This document shows positions 1-11,615 of a stretch of 64,000 bases of DNA, piece by piece. The DNA is taken from NCBI GenBank assembly GCA_030407085.1, contig CM059583.1, positions 26,758,001 through 26,822,000 on the forward strand, read 5' to 3'. How positions within the stretch are numbered: the stretch's first letter is position 1; each line of letters starts with the position of its first letter. The notes beneath the pieces were generated by a model that made no database searches, was not told the DNA's origin, and was given only the letters and a program-made list of their open reading frames with translations. This DNA comes from Trichopria drosophilae (taxonomy: Eukaryota; Arthropoda; Insecta; Hymenoptera; Diapriidae). The position numbers and the translations under genes were made by a program.

Positions 1-75
1 AGAAGCTCCCAAGGACGTCGAAATGTTCGCTCCTCAGGAGCTTCTGAGGACCTGAGATGGGCTTGTGTTGTTTGG
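1..75 (+). mobile_element. MITE family A, copy 1 (cut by window edge)
   Basis: The right half of a small inverted-repeat element matches copies at 27388-27485 and 54081-54211. Shared blocks are AAGCTCC(C/T)(A/G)AGGACGTC near the start and GATGGGCTTGTGTTGTTTGGG at the right end (the complete copy has GATGGGCTTGTACTGTTTGGG). The left terminal repeat lies outside the window. No coding capacity is visible, so this is a non-autonomous element. Confidence 0.7.
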
Positions 76-377
76 GTTCGTGTATATGTATAATACTTGC
101 AATAGCCTAATAATTAATCAATCACCTTAAATTTTATATTAATGGTCGCACGTTTTATTTTTTCCAGGGAGAATAAAGTACTTTATTTGCCGAATTACGT
201 CTATAGCTGATAATAGCCAACTTCTGACCCTGTATACGCGCCTGAATATAATGTATTATCATGGTGCGTGTCTCTCCTAAAATGTGTATTTTGTTACAGG
301 GTGCATAAAGTGCAATATTTCGCGTTTATTGTAATTTTCATAAGCATTTCGCACACTTGCAACAAAACGTGCTCTTC
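76..377. other. AT-rich non-coding stretch
   Basis: No coding signal, repeat or promoter motif is recognised here. The short ORF in this stretch has no coding character. Confidence 0.5.
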
Positions 378-497
378 CCCAGATAGCAGAATTAAAAAAG
401 TTCAGAATGATTTCATAATGTGTTCTAAAAGAGGTCGGATGCCTCAAATTATTAGGTTTTTATAAGTTTAAAGTTGTAATGATCTGATATCAAGCTC
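378..497 (+). mobile_element. Truncated copy of the CCCAGATAGCAGAA element
   Basis: The left half matches the complete inverted-repeat element at 63055-63263. Both share CCCAGATAGCAGAAT, GTTCAGAATGAT or its variant, AGAGGTCGGATGC, TCAAATTAT and a GATATCAAG block. The right half is missing, apparently cut off before the neighbouring foldback at 517. Confidence 0.65.
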
Positions 498-516
498 AAA
501 AAAAAAAATAATTTGA

Positions 517-1167
517 CGCATCCTATATCTCTTACATGGTGAGGTACGATTGAGTTCAACCCAAAAGTCCCCTCACCTCCCGGTTTTTTCTGATATCATT
601 TCAGCAATGTTTTATGATTTTTTTAAGCCATAAATGAAAATAATCTATCTGAGGTTATGGAAAATATCCATAATTTTCATTTTTTTAACGGTTATTAGAC
701 AAATTTTTTATTTCTAGACTTTTTTAAGATATTTTTTGTTCATTTTAATTCGATATTTGGTGTGAGAAAACTAATCCTGGCATGACTAGTATATTTTTAA
801 ATTACGCGAGTAAAATTATCTACAAAATTACAAAACAAATTTTTCTTCGCGTTCAGATTTTGGTTGATTATCTTTTTTCTGGTGAGCTTCAGTGCAAAGT
901 TCTAAGGAAGTAATTCAAAGTGCATGTAATTATGAAAAATTCTAAAAAAATTGGAACTATTTTTATTCTGTATATCAAAAGTTCTGGAGCTTCGAAAACA
1001 CCTCCTTTTTCTTCTTTCATTTCGCTAGTTGGATAAAAATAGTTTTTATTTATGGCTTAAAATAACCATAAAACATTACTGAAATGATATGAGAACAAAC
1101 CGGGAGGTGGGAGGACTTTTAGATTGAACTCAATCGTATAGCTCACCGTGCTTATAGAACTTATGCC
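517..1167. mobile_element. Foldback element, ~115-bp imperfect terminal inverted repeats
   Basis: The left arm (about 535-650) carries ACGATTGAGTTCAA, CACCTCCCGGTTT and ATATCATTTCAG. These recur as reverse complements in the right arm (about 1035-1150), including TTGAACTCAATCGT and AAACCGGGAGGTGG. The ~390-bp interior is AT-rich and non-coding. This is a non-autonomous DNA-transposon or foldback structure; I cannot name the superfamily, and no clear target duplication was seen. Confidence 0.75.
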
Positions 1168-1600
1168 AAATTTCTATTACGAATTTTCGGTGAAAACAAA
1201 TTTTACACATGTATCGATAACAAAAATTCTTCGTTTCTTCCACAAATTCGAGAAGGAAAAATTAGAATAAGGGAAGAAGGCCGCTATCTTGCCTGACTGG
1301 CCAAATTAGAATAAGGGAAAAACTACTGTATATGGCGATAATCAATCCGATGCAATGGAAGTAATAAACTCCAACATAAATATGGCAAGTCATAATTGGG
1401 TCACTAAAAGATCCTTCAAAATGAAAATTTCTTGCACAAACTGCATTGCAAGTAGACAAACAATACAGATTTTTGATAAAAATGATTAACTCTTGGAAAA
1501 AAGCAACAGGTATTCTCTAAGAACCGAACTTAACCCTTTGAAGCATATATTTTCCTTATATGGAAAAATGCTGACGTTTGGTACGCGGATGGATTTCGGG
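1168..1600. other. AT-rich stretch with a short direct repeat
   Basis: AAATTAGAATAAGGGAA occurs twice about 45 bp apart (around 1260 and 1303) in otherwise featureless AT-rich DNA. No gene was seen. Confidence 0.5.
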
Positions 1601-1604
1601 ATCG

Positions 1605-1860
1605 CTAAATACATACCATTAAAAATGGCTGATCCAATATGGCGGGTCAAATATTGAAAATTGACACTTTATATTTCGAAAATTCAACATCATATTCGTA
1701 ATCAGCTACTCCAAAAAGGCCCGAGTAACAAATTTCAAGCAAATTTAATTTTTTATTTTGTCGTCCACCATATTGGATCCGCAATATTGATTTTTGAAAC
1801 ACTAACCCCGGATTCGTTATTAACGAGCAGAAAATCCCCATTGACTCCTTTGTTCGAAGT
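1605..1860. repeat. ~118-bp satellite fragment with orientation switch
   Basis: This stretch contains the satellite hallmark GATCCAATATGGCGG in forward orientation near 1630. Further on it has the opposite orientation (CGTAATCAGC, then CCATATTGGATCCGC near 1765). The same unit recurs at 3500-3830, 10560-10870, 41690-41890, 53985-54260 and 58230-59015. It is decayed and not coding. Confidence 0.7.
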
Positions 1861-1879
1861 GTAACAAATTGATCGTAAC

Positions 1880-2290
1880 ATTTTGTGTTACACACGTGTC
1901 CGTAAAGTATGACACTTTACGGACTCCTTTTAGTCCTTAAAGTGTGATTTTGCGGACTGATCTCCGCACTTTACGGACTAAAAACAGTCGGTAAATTGCC
2001 TACTTTGCTAGCAGTGTATCAAAAAATAGTGTTTTCTGCCCTCTGGCCAGAAACCGCAGCTGCCTGGCGACTGCTCGAAACGAAGTTGCGGCTTTCTGGC
2101 TACGTCGAGCAGAAAAATAGTATACGGCCCTTGGCCAATAAAAAAGAAAGCCTCAGATCACATGTTTGTCAGACTCGGCTTCGCTTCGGCCAACAATTTC
2201 ATGTGATCTGAAGCACTTTCTTTTTTACTGGCCTAGGATTGTAATATACTATTGCTCCTCGGCCGTAAAATTGAATTTTACAGCCTAGGA
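1880..2290. repeat. Compound palindromic block (CCGTAAAGTG words and long hairpin)
   Basis: At 1895-1985 variants of the word CACTTTACGGACT occur in both orientations. At 2035-2110, GGCCAGAAACCGCAG is mirrored by TTGCGGCTTTCTGGCT. At 2118-2252 a hairpin pairs TAGTATACGGCCCTTGGCCA and TCAGATCACATG with CATGTGATCTGA, TGGCCTAGG and TAATATACTA. No open reading frame uses the region convincingly. It is best read as one or more nested palindromic elements. Confidence 0.65.
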
Positions 2291-3080
2291 CCGAAAAGTA
2301 CCATTCCGAAAGTCGTCAGATCTCGCAAGACACGATTTCATAAAAAACATGTACGCTCGATACGAAAGCGCCCTTAACCTACCAACGAAACGGATGAGCC
2401 ATCCATTCGCCAATAATGATGCGGCATTAGCGGCGATAAATAACAAAAGTGAATAACGGTCGTATTAAGAGCCGCGGGTTACGTCATCAGCGCCACCACC
2501 GCGCCAAATCTCAGCAAGTGTCGCGACTAGCATCAGCCTTGAGGAGATCGAAAAAATCCTTCGTGGCGTCCTTCTCCGGTGCTCGTCTCCAATACGACAG
2601 AAATCAGGAATGCCCGATAATCATCGATAAATCAATCGGGCATGCTTGCCCGCTGCGACGTATGTGCACGCACGATCGAGTCAACCTGTCCCAGGATGGC
2701 GGGTATACACTCACGCACACTCGGCGCGGACCTTTATGGCGAACATAACTCGCCTGATTTCACCGGAGATTATCTCGTTATTTATCGGAAAGCCACGACA
2801 CGAAGGTATCACTCCAACTGACCGAAAAACACCCCCCTCCCAACCAACCCCGAACCGTAACTTAAGTCGAATGTTCTACCTCCGGCCGTTTTCTCCGTCT
2901 CCTCTTTTTATTTTAATGGCCCGAAGAGGCATCAGAATAGCCCGATCCGAACGATGACATAAACCACTGGCGTATATACTCTTTTGGACCGCCAACCAAA
3001 TCGACCGATGCTACTTCGGCTATCTGCATCGCCGCTCCTTGGTTCGGACGATTAGGCCATTTCGGTAGCAAGCCGAATAA
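2290..3080. other. Higher-GC, low-repeat island
   Basis: GC and CpG content rise well above the flanks, and the repeat families of the window are absent. Short overlapping ORFs exist in several frames but none shows a domain or consistent coding pattern. Islands like this in AT-rich insect genomes are often conserved non-coding or promoter-proximal DNA. That role is inference only. Confidence 0.4.
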
Positions 3081-3499
3081 AACATTTCTAAATTACTTTT
3101 GATTATAGATGATTTTAGTTTGCGTCAAAATGTTCTCGTAATTAAAACAATACAGGATTTTTTATTTCGCTTTCGTATTCTTACACGAAAATTGCGTGCC
3201 GACTAATTGGTGAGGCATTGAAATACCAAATTTTACGTGTAAAAGAATCTGCAGTAAAGTTCAGAATCATGTGACTGAAGTTTTATTTCCTGTTATACCG
3301 TTACTATGGATCCTGATACGTTTGGTAAACTTCAGAAACGAGTTTGTATAATAACTTGGAACTTTTTGTATTTCAATATATTTATATCCACTCATGAGTA
3401 ATTTTGGAATCTTGGTCACGTTCAAACAGAGTCTGTAAAAATTGTCTGCGAAACATGCAACTAATGTTTTTTGTAGTTACCATTACTGAAAATGATATG
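3081..3499. other. AT-rich non-coding stretch
   Basis: Nothing recognisable was seen on either strand. Confidence 0.5.
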
Positions 3500-3830
3500 T
3501 TTGGAATTTTTTAAAAACGTTTTGAGATCCTTGAATACAAATCTGGTCATCAGATTTTCAAAATTTGAAATGATGTATCCAAATATTGGAAAACTTAGCG
3601 AATTACCATACAAATCGAAACTCGGGGGTTTTGGAATCGCTGAATCTGAATCTGATGTCTAATTCTTAAGGTTCCAAATGGTGGCTCCAATATGACGCTT
3701 GAAAAATTAATTGAAATCGTTAGTAAACTCTTAAAAAATAGTTACTTGCAGGTTTTTGGCGTTGCTGAAAACGAATCTGGCATCAGATTTTCAAAATTCC
3801 AAATCAATATCATTTTCACATTGACTTTCT
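3500..3830 (+). repeat. ~118-bp satellite array, about three decayed units
   Basis: The unit line 'GGTTTTTGG, then a TCGCTGAA-like block, then GAATCTGATGTC, then TCAAAATT' recurs near 3520, 3630 and 3755. The spacing is roughly 110-125 bp. The orientation is the one called forward elsewhere in this annotation. Confidence 0.65.
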
Positions 3831-4678
3831 TCACATTCCTCACAAATCGGGGTTTCTGAAAATTCCATCATAAATTTTGTCTTACGAGTCCAAAATCACA
3901 TTCGCTGAAAATATTTTTTATAACAATGGAGAAAGCTGCCCGCAAGGAAATTTTTGCTCTCATGCTAAGAAATAGTATTTTTTTTAATTACGCGCGCCAT
4001 ATTTAATCCGGCATGTTGAATTTTTAAATGTGAAGGTATTTCTATAACCGCCGTTTTTCAAACAACACATTATTTACACTTTTAGCATATGCTTACACGA
4101 AAAAAAAATAGTTAAAATAACCAGAAAAGTGGATTAAATAGGCCCTTGTTATTTTTTCTAGTTAAAATAACCGGAACATTTTTTTTGAGCGAATTAAACG
4201 TTCAATGATGTCATTCGTTTTGTTTTATTAGATAAAAGTATTAAAATATGATTAAAAGGCCATTACACACCCAAAAATAAACAGTACTATTTAATTCGAC
4301 CAAATTTTCCAAAAGTGTTTTATTTATTGGCTTGTTACTTCCTAGTAAACTGAATACAATAGTTAAATTTATACGATTTGATGGGGTTATTAATCACTTA
4401 CACTCATTATCTACAAATCAACCTCCAGAACTGAAAGCAGTTTTGTGTATCATATCCACTTGATGACGCCATGATGAAACTAATTAACTAACAATTGGTT
4501 GATTTATTGATTGATTTTAGACATTACTTATATTTCAAAAAATGTCTCTAACTTGCTTCATCTAGAGTAAACACTAAATTAGCCCAAAGCAACGGCAACT
4601 AGTAAAATGATTTATTGGATTGAATCTAATTTAACCAAAGTAAATAACAATGTTAATATTTATAAAATTTGTTCACAC
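3831..4678. other. AT-rich stretch with AGTTAAAATAACC duplication
   Basis: AGTTAAAATAACC(A/G)GAA occurs at about 4111 and 4161 around a GGCCC block. Otherwise AT-rich DNA with no gene. Confidence 0.45.
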
Positions 4679-4835
4679 TCCGGGCGTAGAATTTGTCATA
4701 TTAAAAAATATCTTATGCAACCCGGGCGAAATTTCGATCACCTGCGACAGTGATAGCCATCCTCGCTTCGCTTACACGACAAACTTGGCACTCGTTGAAG
4801 ATCAATAATTGCGCCATTGTAAAAATATTAATTTT
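4679..4835 (+). repeat. Dispersed repeat family B (CCGGGCG / CTTCGCT)
   Basis: This copy runs from a CTCCGGGCGTAGAATTTG block through CTCGCTTCGCTTACACGACAAACTT to TCGTTGAAGATCAATAATTGCGCC. Related copies lie at 20350-20575 (same orientation), 21845-22030 and 46985-47165 (opposite orientation). A fragment is at 14690-14770. It is a ~180-220-bp non-coding element with internal inverted segments. Confidence 0.7.
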
Positions 4836-5984
4836 ATTATATCACGTGGACTTTGCTAATTTTTTACTTATGAAAGTTTTAGTTTCTACTATTTTTAAGT
4901 GCACCATCCAACGATAGTTAGTCAAATTGCTGTTTTTGATTAAAATAGTAATTGAATTATATTTACAATAATACACGAGATTATAGTCTTAAAATCAAAA
5001 GATAACAAAAATAAATGAAGGACATAAAAAGAGAGTAGTCCAAAATCAAATTACAAAAGTGATAGAGTGTTGAATATTAATTACTAAACTCTTTATATTG
5101 TTTTATATACCATAAGATATTTATTAATATATGACATTATGATTTGGTAACGTGGAACCAACGATTCAATAAATTTCAATCAGAGAATCGAAAAATCATG
5201 CAGATTACCTTTTGTCCATACGTAAATTTTGAGATTACAATCGAATGGAAACAAATACGGTAGTTAGTAAAAGTGAGCAAAAAATGAACTTCATTGCGCC
5301 CTAGTTTGTATGCTCGTTCATGTTGTTTGTAAGTATCTGTGGTTCGAATTAACCTTTCATCGAATGCACTATCAATCTTGAGCCGAGACATCGATAGGCT
5401 GCTATTACGAGCGAATGCGCTCACTCGATGCGTGGGCATTCCCTGTCGATGGTGTCGATCCTGTTTGGAAGTTTTGCCCCAGGGGAACTACACAAAAAGC
5501 ATGGAATGTTATGGACCAACAATGAATATATTTTTTTCTTCTACAAAATTTTAAGCGTGAATGAAAGATAATTAAATGCAAAGTATTTTTATTAACTTTT
5601 AGCGCGATGGTTAAGTTAGCACTATTTCAGATGACTTTCCTACAAGTTTTTAACTTAATTAATGTGTGACTAATGCAGTTAAACTGAGCGATTTTTATTG
5701 ATTGACCGGAAGAAACTGTCGCTGCAGCAGCGTCAAAACTGTTGATGCCTCAACGTCAAGGCAGGAGCTATGGAACCGATGAATTAAGTTCATACTTAAA
5801 TATGTTCATATTTCGAGCTTCAATTTAATCCTCCTGCGCACTAGGACAACTACAGTCGTTGAAACTATACTATTTACTTAGGGCCAAAAAATAACTAGTG
5901 CGAGGGTTACATTAGCTATTAAACAGATTCTATATAATATTAAAGTTCATGGATAGTTTGCGCGGAAACAAATAGTTTGGGCTT
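4836..5984. other. Mostly AT-rich, nothing recognised
   Basis: A slightly GC-richer patch at 5340-5480 has overlapping short ORFs on both strands without domain features. No gene is supported. Confidence 0.45.
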
Positions 5985-6225
5985 CATACAATTAAGGTTT
6001 GTGCACAACACAAACCTGGAACTTTGTTGTGGAATATAACCCTGGTTCGTGTTCAAAACAAAATGTTAACCCAATCAGTGTGTATCTAAGAAAAATTTGG
6101 GCATAGCAAATTAAGTTCGTGTTGAGCACAATCCAGAGTTGTATTGAGTACAAACTTAGAGGTTCTGGTTGAACAAAAACATGGTTTGTATGGAGCACAA
6201 ACATTTTTTGCATAAACTTGCCCAA
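5985..6225. repeat. Dispersed repeat family E (CAAACCTGGAA words)
   Basis: Several near-copies of GTTTGTGC and ACAAACCTGGAACTTTG occur in both orientations. The same words form a tidy tandem at 42275-42385 and a fragment at 44945-45000. ORFs here simply read through the repeat. Confidence 0.6.
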
Positions 6226-7340
6226 TTATAATACAAAAGACAGAAATAGTGTAGTGAACCTTTGTAAAATTCTTTATGATAGATAACATATGTTTGTTCT
6301 AGTCACAGCAATATCATAATTCAAGTAACCCTTGCTGATCTCACAGTGACAATCTTTGGCAGTACGGGATTGACATTTTCTTTTTATATATAGATTGAGT
6401 ACGTCAATCGTCTAATTAAAGAATATTTAAATTCGTTTCGTGGATGTAAAGCAAGTTGATAATTTATATTTGTAAACTAAACGAGTCTTCGCTTACACAT
6501 TTTCTGCACATACTTTTTTTGAGAGTGTGTTAATTAATGATTGTGGTTGGACGGTAACCGATGATGATAAGATGACCAATATTAATAAACGAATGAAAAA
6601 GTTGCCTCGCGTACAAAAATATTGTTTAAGACTAATTAAGGAACACTCTTGGAATAATTCAATTTAATTAAAGTAAATAATTAAAAAGTGTAAAATAATT
6701 TATTGTGCATTTGAAAATAATCACTAAACCGTACGTCAGTTCAGAATCTCGCAGTACTACTAAAAAATGTTATTATCACGAAATCGAGTGAAAATAAGTC
6801 ACTTTTTCGGTCGGATGATTAAAAGATTTTATGACTAATCGCGACTCGGTGACGATACCGCGCTTTTATAAGAAAACTAGCAAATCGTGAAAAAACGCAA
6901 AAATTTCGACACTAAGGAAGTATATTTTCACTTCTTTTTTATATTCCAATATTCTATTTAACGATGAAACAACTTTAACAATTGATTTTTCGAATATTTC
7001 CAAATAATAGAATACAATTTGCGGTTCTCCACATTTTTTGAGGACTTTTCAATAAAGTAACCTGACAGGTCTCCTTCTTTTGGAGAAGTACCTAATGAGG
7101 TGCTTAAGACGGGGGGAAAACCAATTTGTGGGAAAAACCACATGTCACGTACTATAGTTGGTAAAAAAACACTTCTGTCCACAACAGTTATAAAGTATGT
7201 TAGGAAATTTTAAGATTTTTTCACAAAATCAGTATCGTTTTAATGTTGGCAATATTTTTTACACAATAGTAAACTGTGGCATTAAAATTTCACTTGAATG
7301 AAGTCCTAAATATTGTATTTTGACATATTTTAGAAATATT
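6226..7340. other. AT-rich non-coding stretch
   Basis: No gene, RNA or repeat is recognised beyond simple AT-rich runs. Confidence 0.5.
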
Positions 7341-8060
7341 CGGAGTTAAACACTGGCAAGTTACAAATAGTACTGGCAGCCCGTACGAATGAACGGAAAT
7401 AAGTCAGTACTGTAACAATAAATCAGTACTGTCAATAATATCGCCAAAGTACTGACCCAATACAAGTAGTCAACACTGTATTCGCTATTAAACGAGCACT
7501 GACTGGCGAAGAAATTTAGTACTGACACAATACTGGCTGCCAGAATTTGCAACAGTAAGAAATAACATCCTATCGGAGTTTGTCAGTTCTATCCCAGTAA
7601 AGATAACCAGTATATTCGATGTTCAATCAGTACTGACTGATGTAGCAAATCAGTACTAACCCAATACTGACTAACAGTAGTGTCATCGGTAAGGTCTGGC
7701 TGTCGGAGTAAGTTAGTACCATCGGATACTGACTACCAGTAATAATTATAGCGTTAAACTATTACTGATTGGTGAAATAAGATAATATTGATACAGCACT
7801 TCGTTATAGTGCTATATTATGATACTGAATGATTATTGCTCCTAGTTAAAATATCAGAGGTATGAGGAAATTCATCACCAAAAAAAAATACTGCCTCAGT
7901 ACTACTGGTTGGTACTCATATTCAACATCGAATCAGTATTGACGGAACAGCCCGCTCAGCATCCATTCAGTACTGATGTCATCATAGGCTTTCGGAGTCA
8001 GGACAGTACTAACAAATAGCGTGAATCAATCAGTATATCAGTAGTGGAAAGCAGTCTCCG
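7341..8060. repeat. TCAGTACTGA word cluster 1
   Basis: The palindromic word (G)TCAGTACTGA(C), or a one- or two-base variant, is repeated many times at irregular spacing of roughly 15-45 bp over ~700 bp. The part from about 7850 to 8040 aligns with 34680-34860. Shared blocks are GGTACTCATATTCAA, AATCAGTA(C/T)TGAC, CTCAGCATCCATT and CTTTCGGAGT. It therefore belongs to a dispersed element family and is not a chance cluster. Confidence 0.75.
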
Positions 8061-8289
8061 CCTATTTCTTCTGGGGTCTGTGCAGGTTAGGCAGATGAGA
8101 ACCCAACACTGTCAGACATTCCAATTTTCGTATGTTTTTTGATTCAATCAAAACGAATCTGTCAAAATTGCAAAATTAAAAATGGCAGACAAGAAGTCAA
8201 CATTTGTCTACGTCGACGAAAGTTTGTGGTAATAAAATAATTGGAATTTTGCAATTCTGACTTTCGAATCGTCCTAAAGCATTCTAATC
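8061..8289. other. AT-rich stretch, possible decayed repeat
   Basis: TTCCAATTTTC near 8120 is loosely mirrored by TTGGAATTTTGC near 8240, and AAAAATGGCAGAC recalls the satellite. Too decayed to assign. Confidence 0.3.
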
Positions 8290-8870
8290 TAACCTATATT
8301 TAGAATTGAAAGCATCATGGGCCGTAAATTCCCTTCATTCTGGAAGTACCATTCGTCCATAATTTTATTGCAGACAATGACTGAAGCATATATCTCAATC
8401 TTTTTCGGGACCAGTATATAAAAACCGTAAATTCCTCGGGTTTATCGTGTCGATCACATTGTTTCGTTTCAGCGACTCGATGAGCCCAGACAGGCAAGGA
8501 GCCTCAATTCGCTAACGATGCTTGAGTGATCGAAGGAGGCGAATAAACAATATTGATTCCGGCGCGTTTTCTTCGTTGCCGGGTCGATCCGTCACTTCGA
8601 ACAATTGACTTTGATCCATCCGTCGTGCGTAACATTGAACGCAATTACGGTCAATTTAATGCCGCTCAACGCCATTACCGTCGTACCAGCCCTGGATTCT
8701 GCACTGCTCGAATTGGAATTGTTCGTAGGTGGTAATATACGGACACGTGCGTATATCGATTCGATGCGTGTCCGTCGAATGGTGCCCCTATTTCCTATAC
8801 ATTGAATTAACAGCTCCCAGGACGATGCTGGGAAGCTTTTGCCAAGGAGTGTATTCTATGATACATATAT
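8290..8870. other. Higher-GC, low-repeat island
   Basis: Balanced base composition, no match to the window's repeat families and only short ORFs in competing frames. Candidate conserved non-coding DNA by composition alone; no function is assigned. Confidence 0.4.
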
Positions 8871-9280
8871 GAATGCATAAAACATCGCAACCAGTGGAGA
8901 TTATGAAAATTGCCGAATCCCTTCATGGTGCTAGTGGATACCGTGCGAAATGTACTAATACGAGATAAATAACAATATCTCGATCAAGTATTACAATGAA
9001 ATTATCCTATAAATCTTATTATTCCGTGTCATCCTCCAATGGGTTTACGCATTTGGTCATAATGAAAATTATCGGTTCTATGTTTATAGGAGGCTAGGCT
9101 GTCTCGATTGCAATACATAATCGTCAATCATGTCTTCCTTTAGTGCATTCATTATTTTTATTATAGGTAGATTACGATTTCCTTTTTGTGTTGTATCATG
9201 GAACAAATTATACCATAGCGCTTTGGGTTGTATTTTTGACCACGAATTATATATATAATATAAATAACGGAAATTTAAGA
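8871..9280. other. AT-rich non-coding stretch
   Basis: Nothing recognised. Confidence 0.5.
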
Positions 9281-9960
9281 AGTCTTAAAAATTATAAATA
9301 CTTATCAGAAAGAGTTCTTAAAGTAATCTTTAAGAAGTCTTATGCGTCGATTTTAAGAGCTCTATAAGACCTCTCAAATATGAGGTCTGAGAAAAGAGGT
9401 CTTATTTGAGAACTTTGACATACAAAGAAATAATATAAATGAAAAGCAAATTTCTGAAAATTGAAGATTCTATTTTTGTACCTTAATTATCGATTTATAT
9501 ACTTTTTACCTGAGTTCCTTTTTACCGTTTGTATAGTTATACATTATATGGTGATTAGAATGGACTGAAAATAATACAAAACTGTAATAACACTTGCTAA
9601 ATATTGTTAAGGCACTTATTTTGTTAGGGCAGCTTATAATCTATCGGTCTGCATATGAAGTAAATATCGCGCGATCTTATTCTTGGATTCAATAGCCACC
9701 TAGTGTTACTGGAAGAAATACAGACCTCAACAACGGGAATCCCATTACTAAAAGAGAGATAGTCCAAAACGAGATAGACTTAAGACCTCAAACACAAGAC
9801 CTCTTCGAGATTACGATTTTAAGAAGTCCTAAGTAAGACATATTTAAGACCTCTTTTTATAGATTATCATAATTAAGATCTCTTCAGGAGGTCTTTTTGA
9901 ATATATCTTTGAACTAAGCTCTCAACGACCTCTTTAAGAGGTATGTGCTGATTAAAATCC
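9281..9960. repeat. AAGACCTC / GAGGTCTT word cluster
   Basis: AAGACCTCTT, AAGAGGTCTT, AAGAAGTCTTA and close variants recur in both orientations in two dense patches, about 9280-9420 and 9770-9950. They flank an AT-rich middle. This gives a foldback-like layout made by reiterating one word rather than two long matching arms. Confidence 0.65.
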
Positions 9961-10349
9961 TTATATTTAATGTATTTCAAGTATTCATTAAAAAAAATTT
10001 ACTATCATACACTCTATTCTCCCTTAACCCTTTAAGCACCAAATGTATATAAACTTACCGTAAAGTTTGATAATGCTTTTTAGTAGTAAAGCACATTAAA
10101 CAAAAATTGTAATGAGGGTATTTTATTGCCCTAACCTTACGCTTTCGAATGGTCTATCGAAAAATACCACAAATTTAAAAATAAAAAAAATTACATGCAT
10201 TTATTTAACAACAATTAAGATTTTTGTAGGATTTTTTCCCCCTTATAGTTATTTTTTGATCATTTCTCGTATTAGAATACCTTAGATATTTATAAATATC
10301 GCGTTAAAAATGTTTGGGCTAGAAGATGGACTGCAAAAAATTAAATTTC
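9961..10349. other. AT-rich non-coding stretch
   Basis: Nothing recognised. Confidence 0.5.
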
Positions 10350-11100
10350 AAAATGGCGCACAGTGTGGTATTTTGGACAAAATTTTTTCAATAGTGCAAT
10401 TCTTAAATGAATTGAATAAATCTTTCGCATGAATACTCGTGAAACTGTCAACAATAGGAAGGTAGTGCAGAGCTTCGTATCAGACGACTTAAAAATTGGC
10501 GGCTGTCCTTTGAAAAAAGTGTCAAAAATGAGGGTAAATTTGTTTTTTTTTTAACTGAAACGTGGTATATAATAGTTTTTTAGGTCGTTGATTGCGAATT
10601 TGAAGTCCAGTTTCGAAAATTCAAAATAGTGGATCCAATATGGTAGACGGATTAAATAAAATCGATTGATATCATTTCAAACTTGTTACTAGGAGGTTTT
10701 TGGGATCACCGATTACGAATCTAAAGTCAGATTTGACAATTCAAAATGTCGGATCCAATATAGCGACGCATTTGGAATAAATCAAACCATTTTGCGTTAA
10801 ACGTGATATTCGGTTGTTTTGGGGGTCTCTGATTATGAAACTGAAGATAGATTGTGAAAATTGACAAAATCGACCTAAAAAAAACGTTATATACCACGTT
10901 TCAGTAAAACAAAAATTCCCCTAATTTTTGACACTTTTTTTATGACAGCCACCTTTTTTAAAATTGTTGATTCGATGCTCTGCAATACCTTCGTATTGCT
11001 GACAATTTCACTAGTATTTCTGTGAAAGATTTATTCGGTTAAGAATTGCACTGTCGAGAAAATTTTTTCCAAAATACCACACCTTGTGGCGGCTTAAAAA
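10350..11100. mobile_element. Foldback element with ~210-bp inverted repeats and satellite-filled loop
   Basis: The left arm (about 10350-10580) carries GTGTGGTATTTTGGA, CAATTCTTAA, TTTGAAAAAAGTGTCAAAAA and CTGAAACGTGGTATATAA. The right arm (about 10885-11100) carries TTATATACCACGTTTCAG, TTTTTGACACTTTTTTTATG, TTAAGAATTGCA and CCAAAATACCACAC, which are the reverse complements. The loop holds about 2.5 units of the ~118-bp satellite, with GGATCCAATATGGTAG and GGATCCAATATAGCG about 118 bp apart. No transposase is encoded, so the element is non-autonomous. Confidence 0.8.
10585..10880 (+). repeat. Satellite units inside the foldback loop
   Basis: Each unit runs GGTTTTTGGGATC, then a GATTACGAATCTAAAGTCAG-like block, then AATTCAAAATG, then GGATCCAATAT. 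Units of the same family appear elsewhere in the window without recognisable flanking arms. Confidence 0.75.
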
Positions 11101-11399
11101 TGGCTGCTGTATTCGATTTGTTTCAAAATTATAGTCGCGTCTACTCAGTCAACTGACCCGAATGAAATCATTTAGAACTTAGTTCCTGGGTTTTTTTCGT
11201 CAATGAATTTCAAGAAAGTTTCCATTCTAGCATTTTCTAGCATTCTAGCATTCTAGCATTTTTCTAAAAAAGCTAATAGTTTTTTACTTAGAGCGTCCAG
11301 AAATTTTGAAATCATCAGAGACACCCTTTTGAGATCGTTAAAATAAAGTGTGGTACAAACGTAAAATTTGTCTTTGAAACTCAAATAACTTCTTCAGTT
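11101..11399. repeat. AT-rich stretch with CATTCTAG minisatellite
   Basis: Around 11225-11265 the short unit TTCTAGCA(T) is repeated about four to five times. No gene was seen. Confidence 0.5.
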
Positions 11400-11615
11400 T
11401 AGGTATAAATGATTCAAAATAGTTCGACAATTTTTTGTACATTTGAAGAAACGTTGGAATTCCTAATGGCTGAAACTCAATTTTTACCTCCGAATCAGAA
11501 CGACCTCGAAATAGTAAAACATGAACCTTTCAATTTCTTTCACTTCGATTTTGATGAGCAATATTTGATTGCAATTGAAGTGACAAAAATATAATTCCCT
11601 TCGTTAATGGGTTAA
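11400..11615 (+). repeat. Dispersed repeat family D, copy 1
   Basis: CTAATGGCTGAAACTCAATTT is followed by CGACCTCGAAATAGTAA, a CTTCGATTTTGAT block and TTCGTTAATGGGTTAA. The same order recurs at 54470-54695 and, more decayed, at 15255-15415 and 24865-25025. The 61-codon ORF across this copy is interrupted in the others, so it is not treated as a gene. Confidence 0.65.

Noticed and set aside
7341..8060. CRISPR-like repeat/spacer pattern
   Set aside because: Repeat is only ~10 bp, spacing irregular, orientation mixed, and the DNA is eukaryotic.
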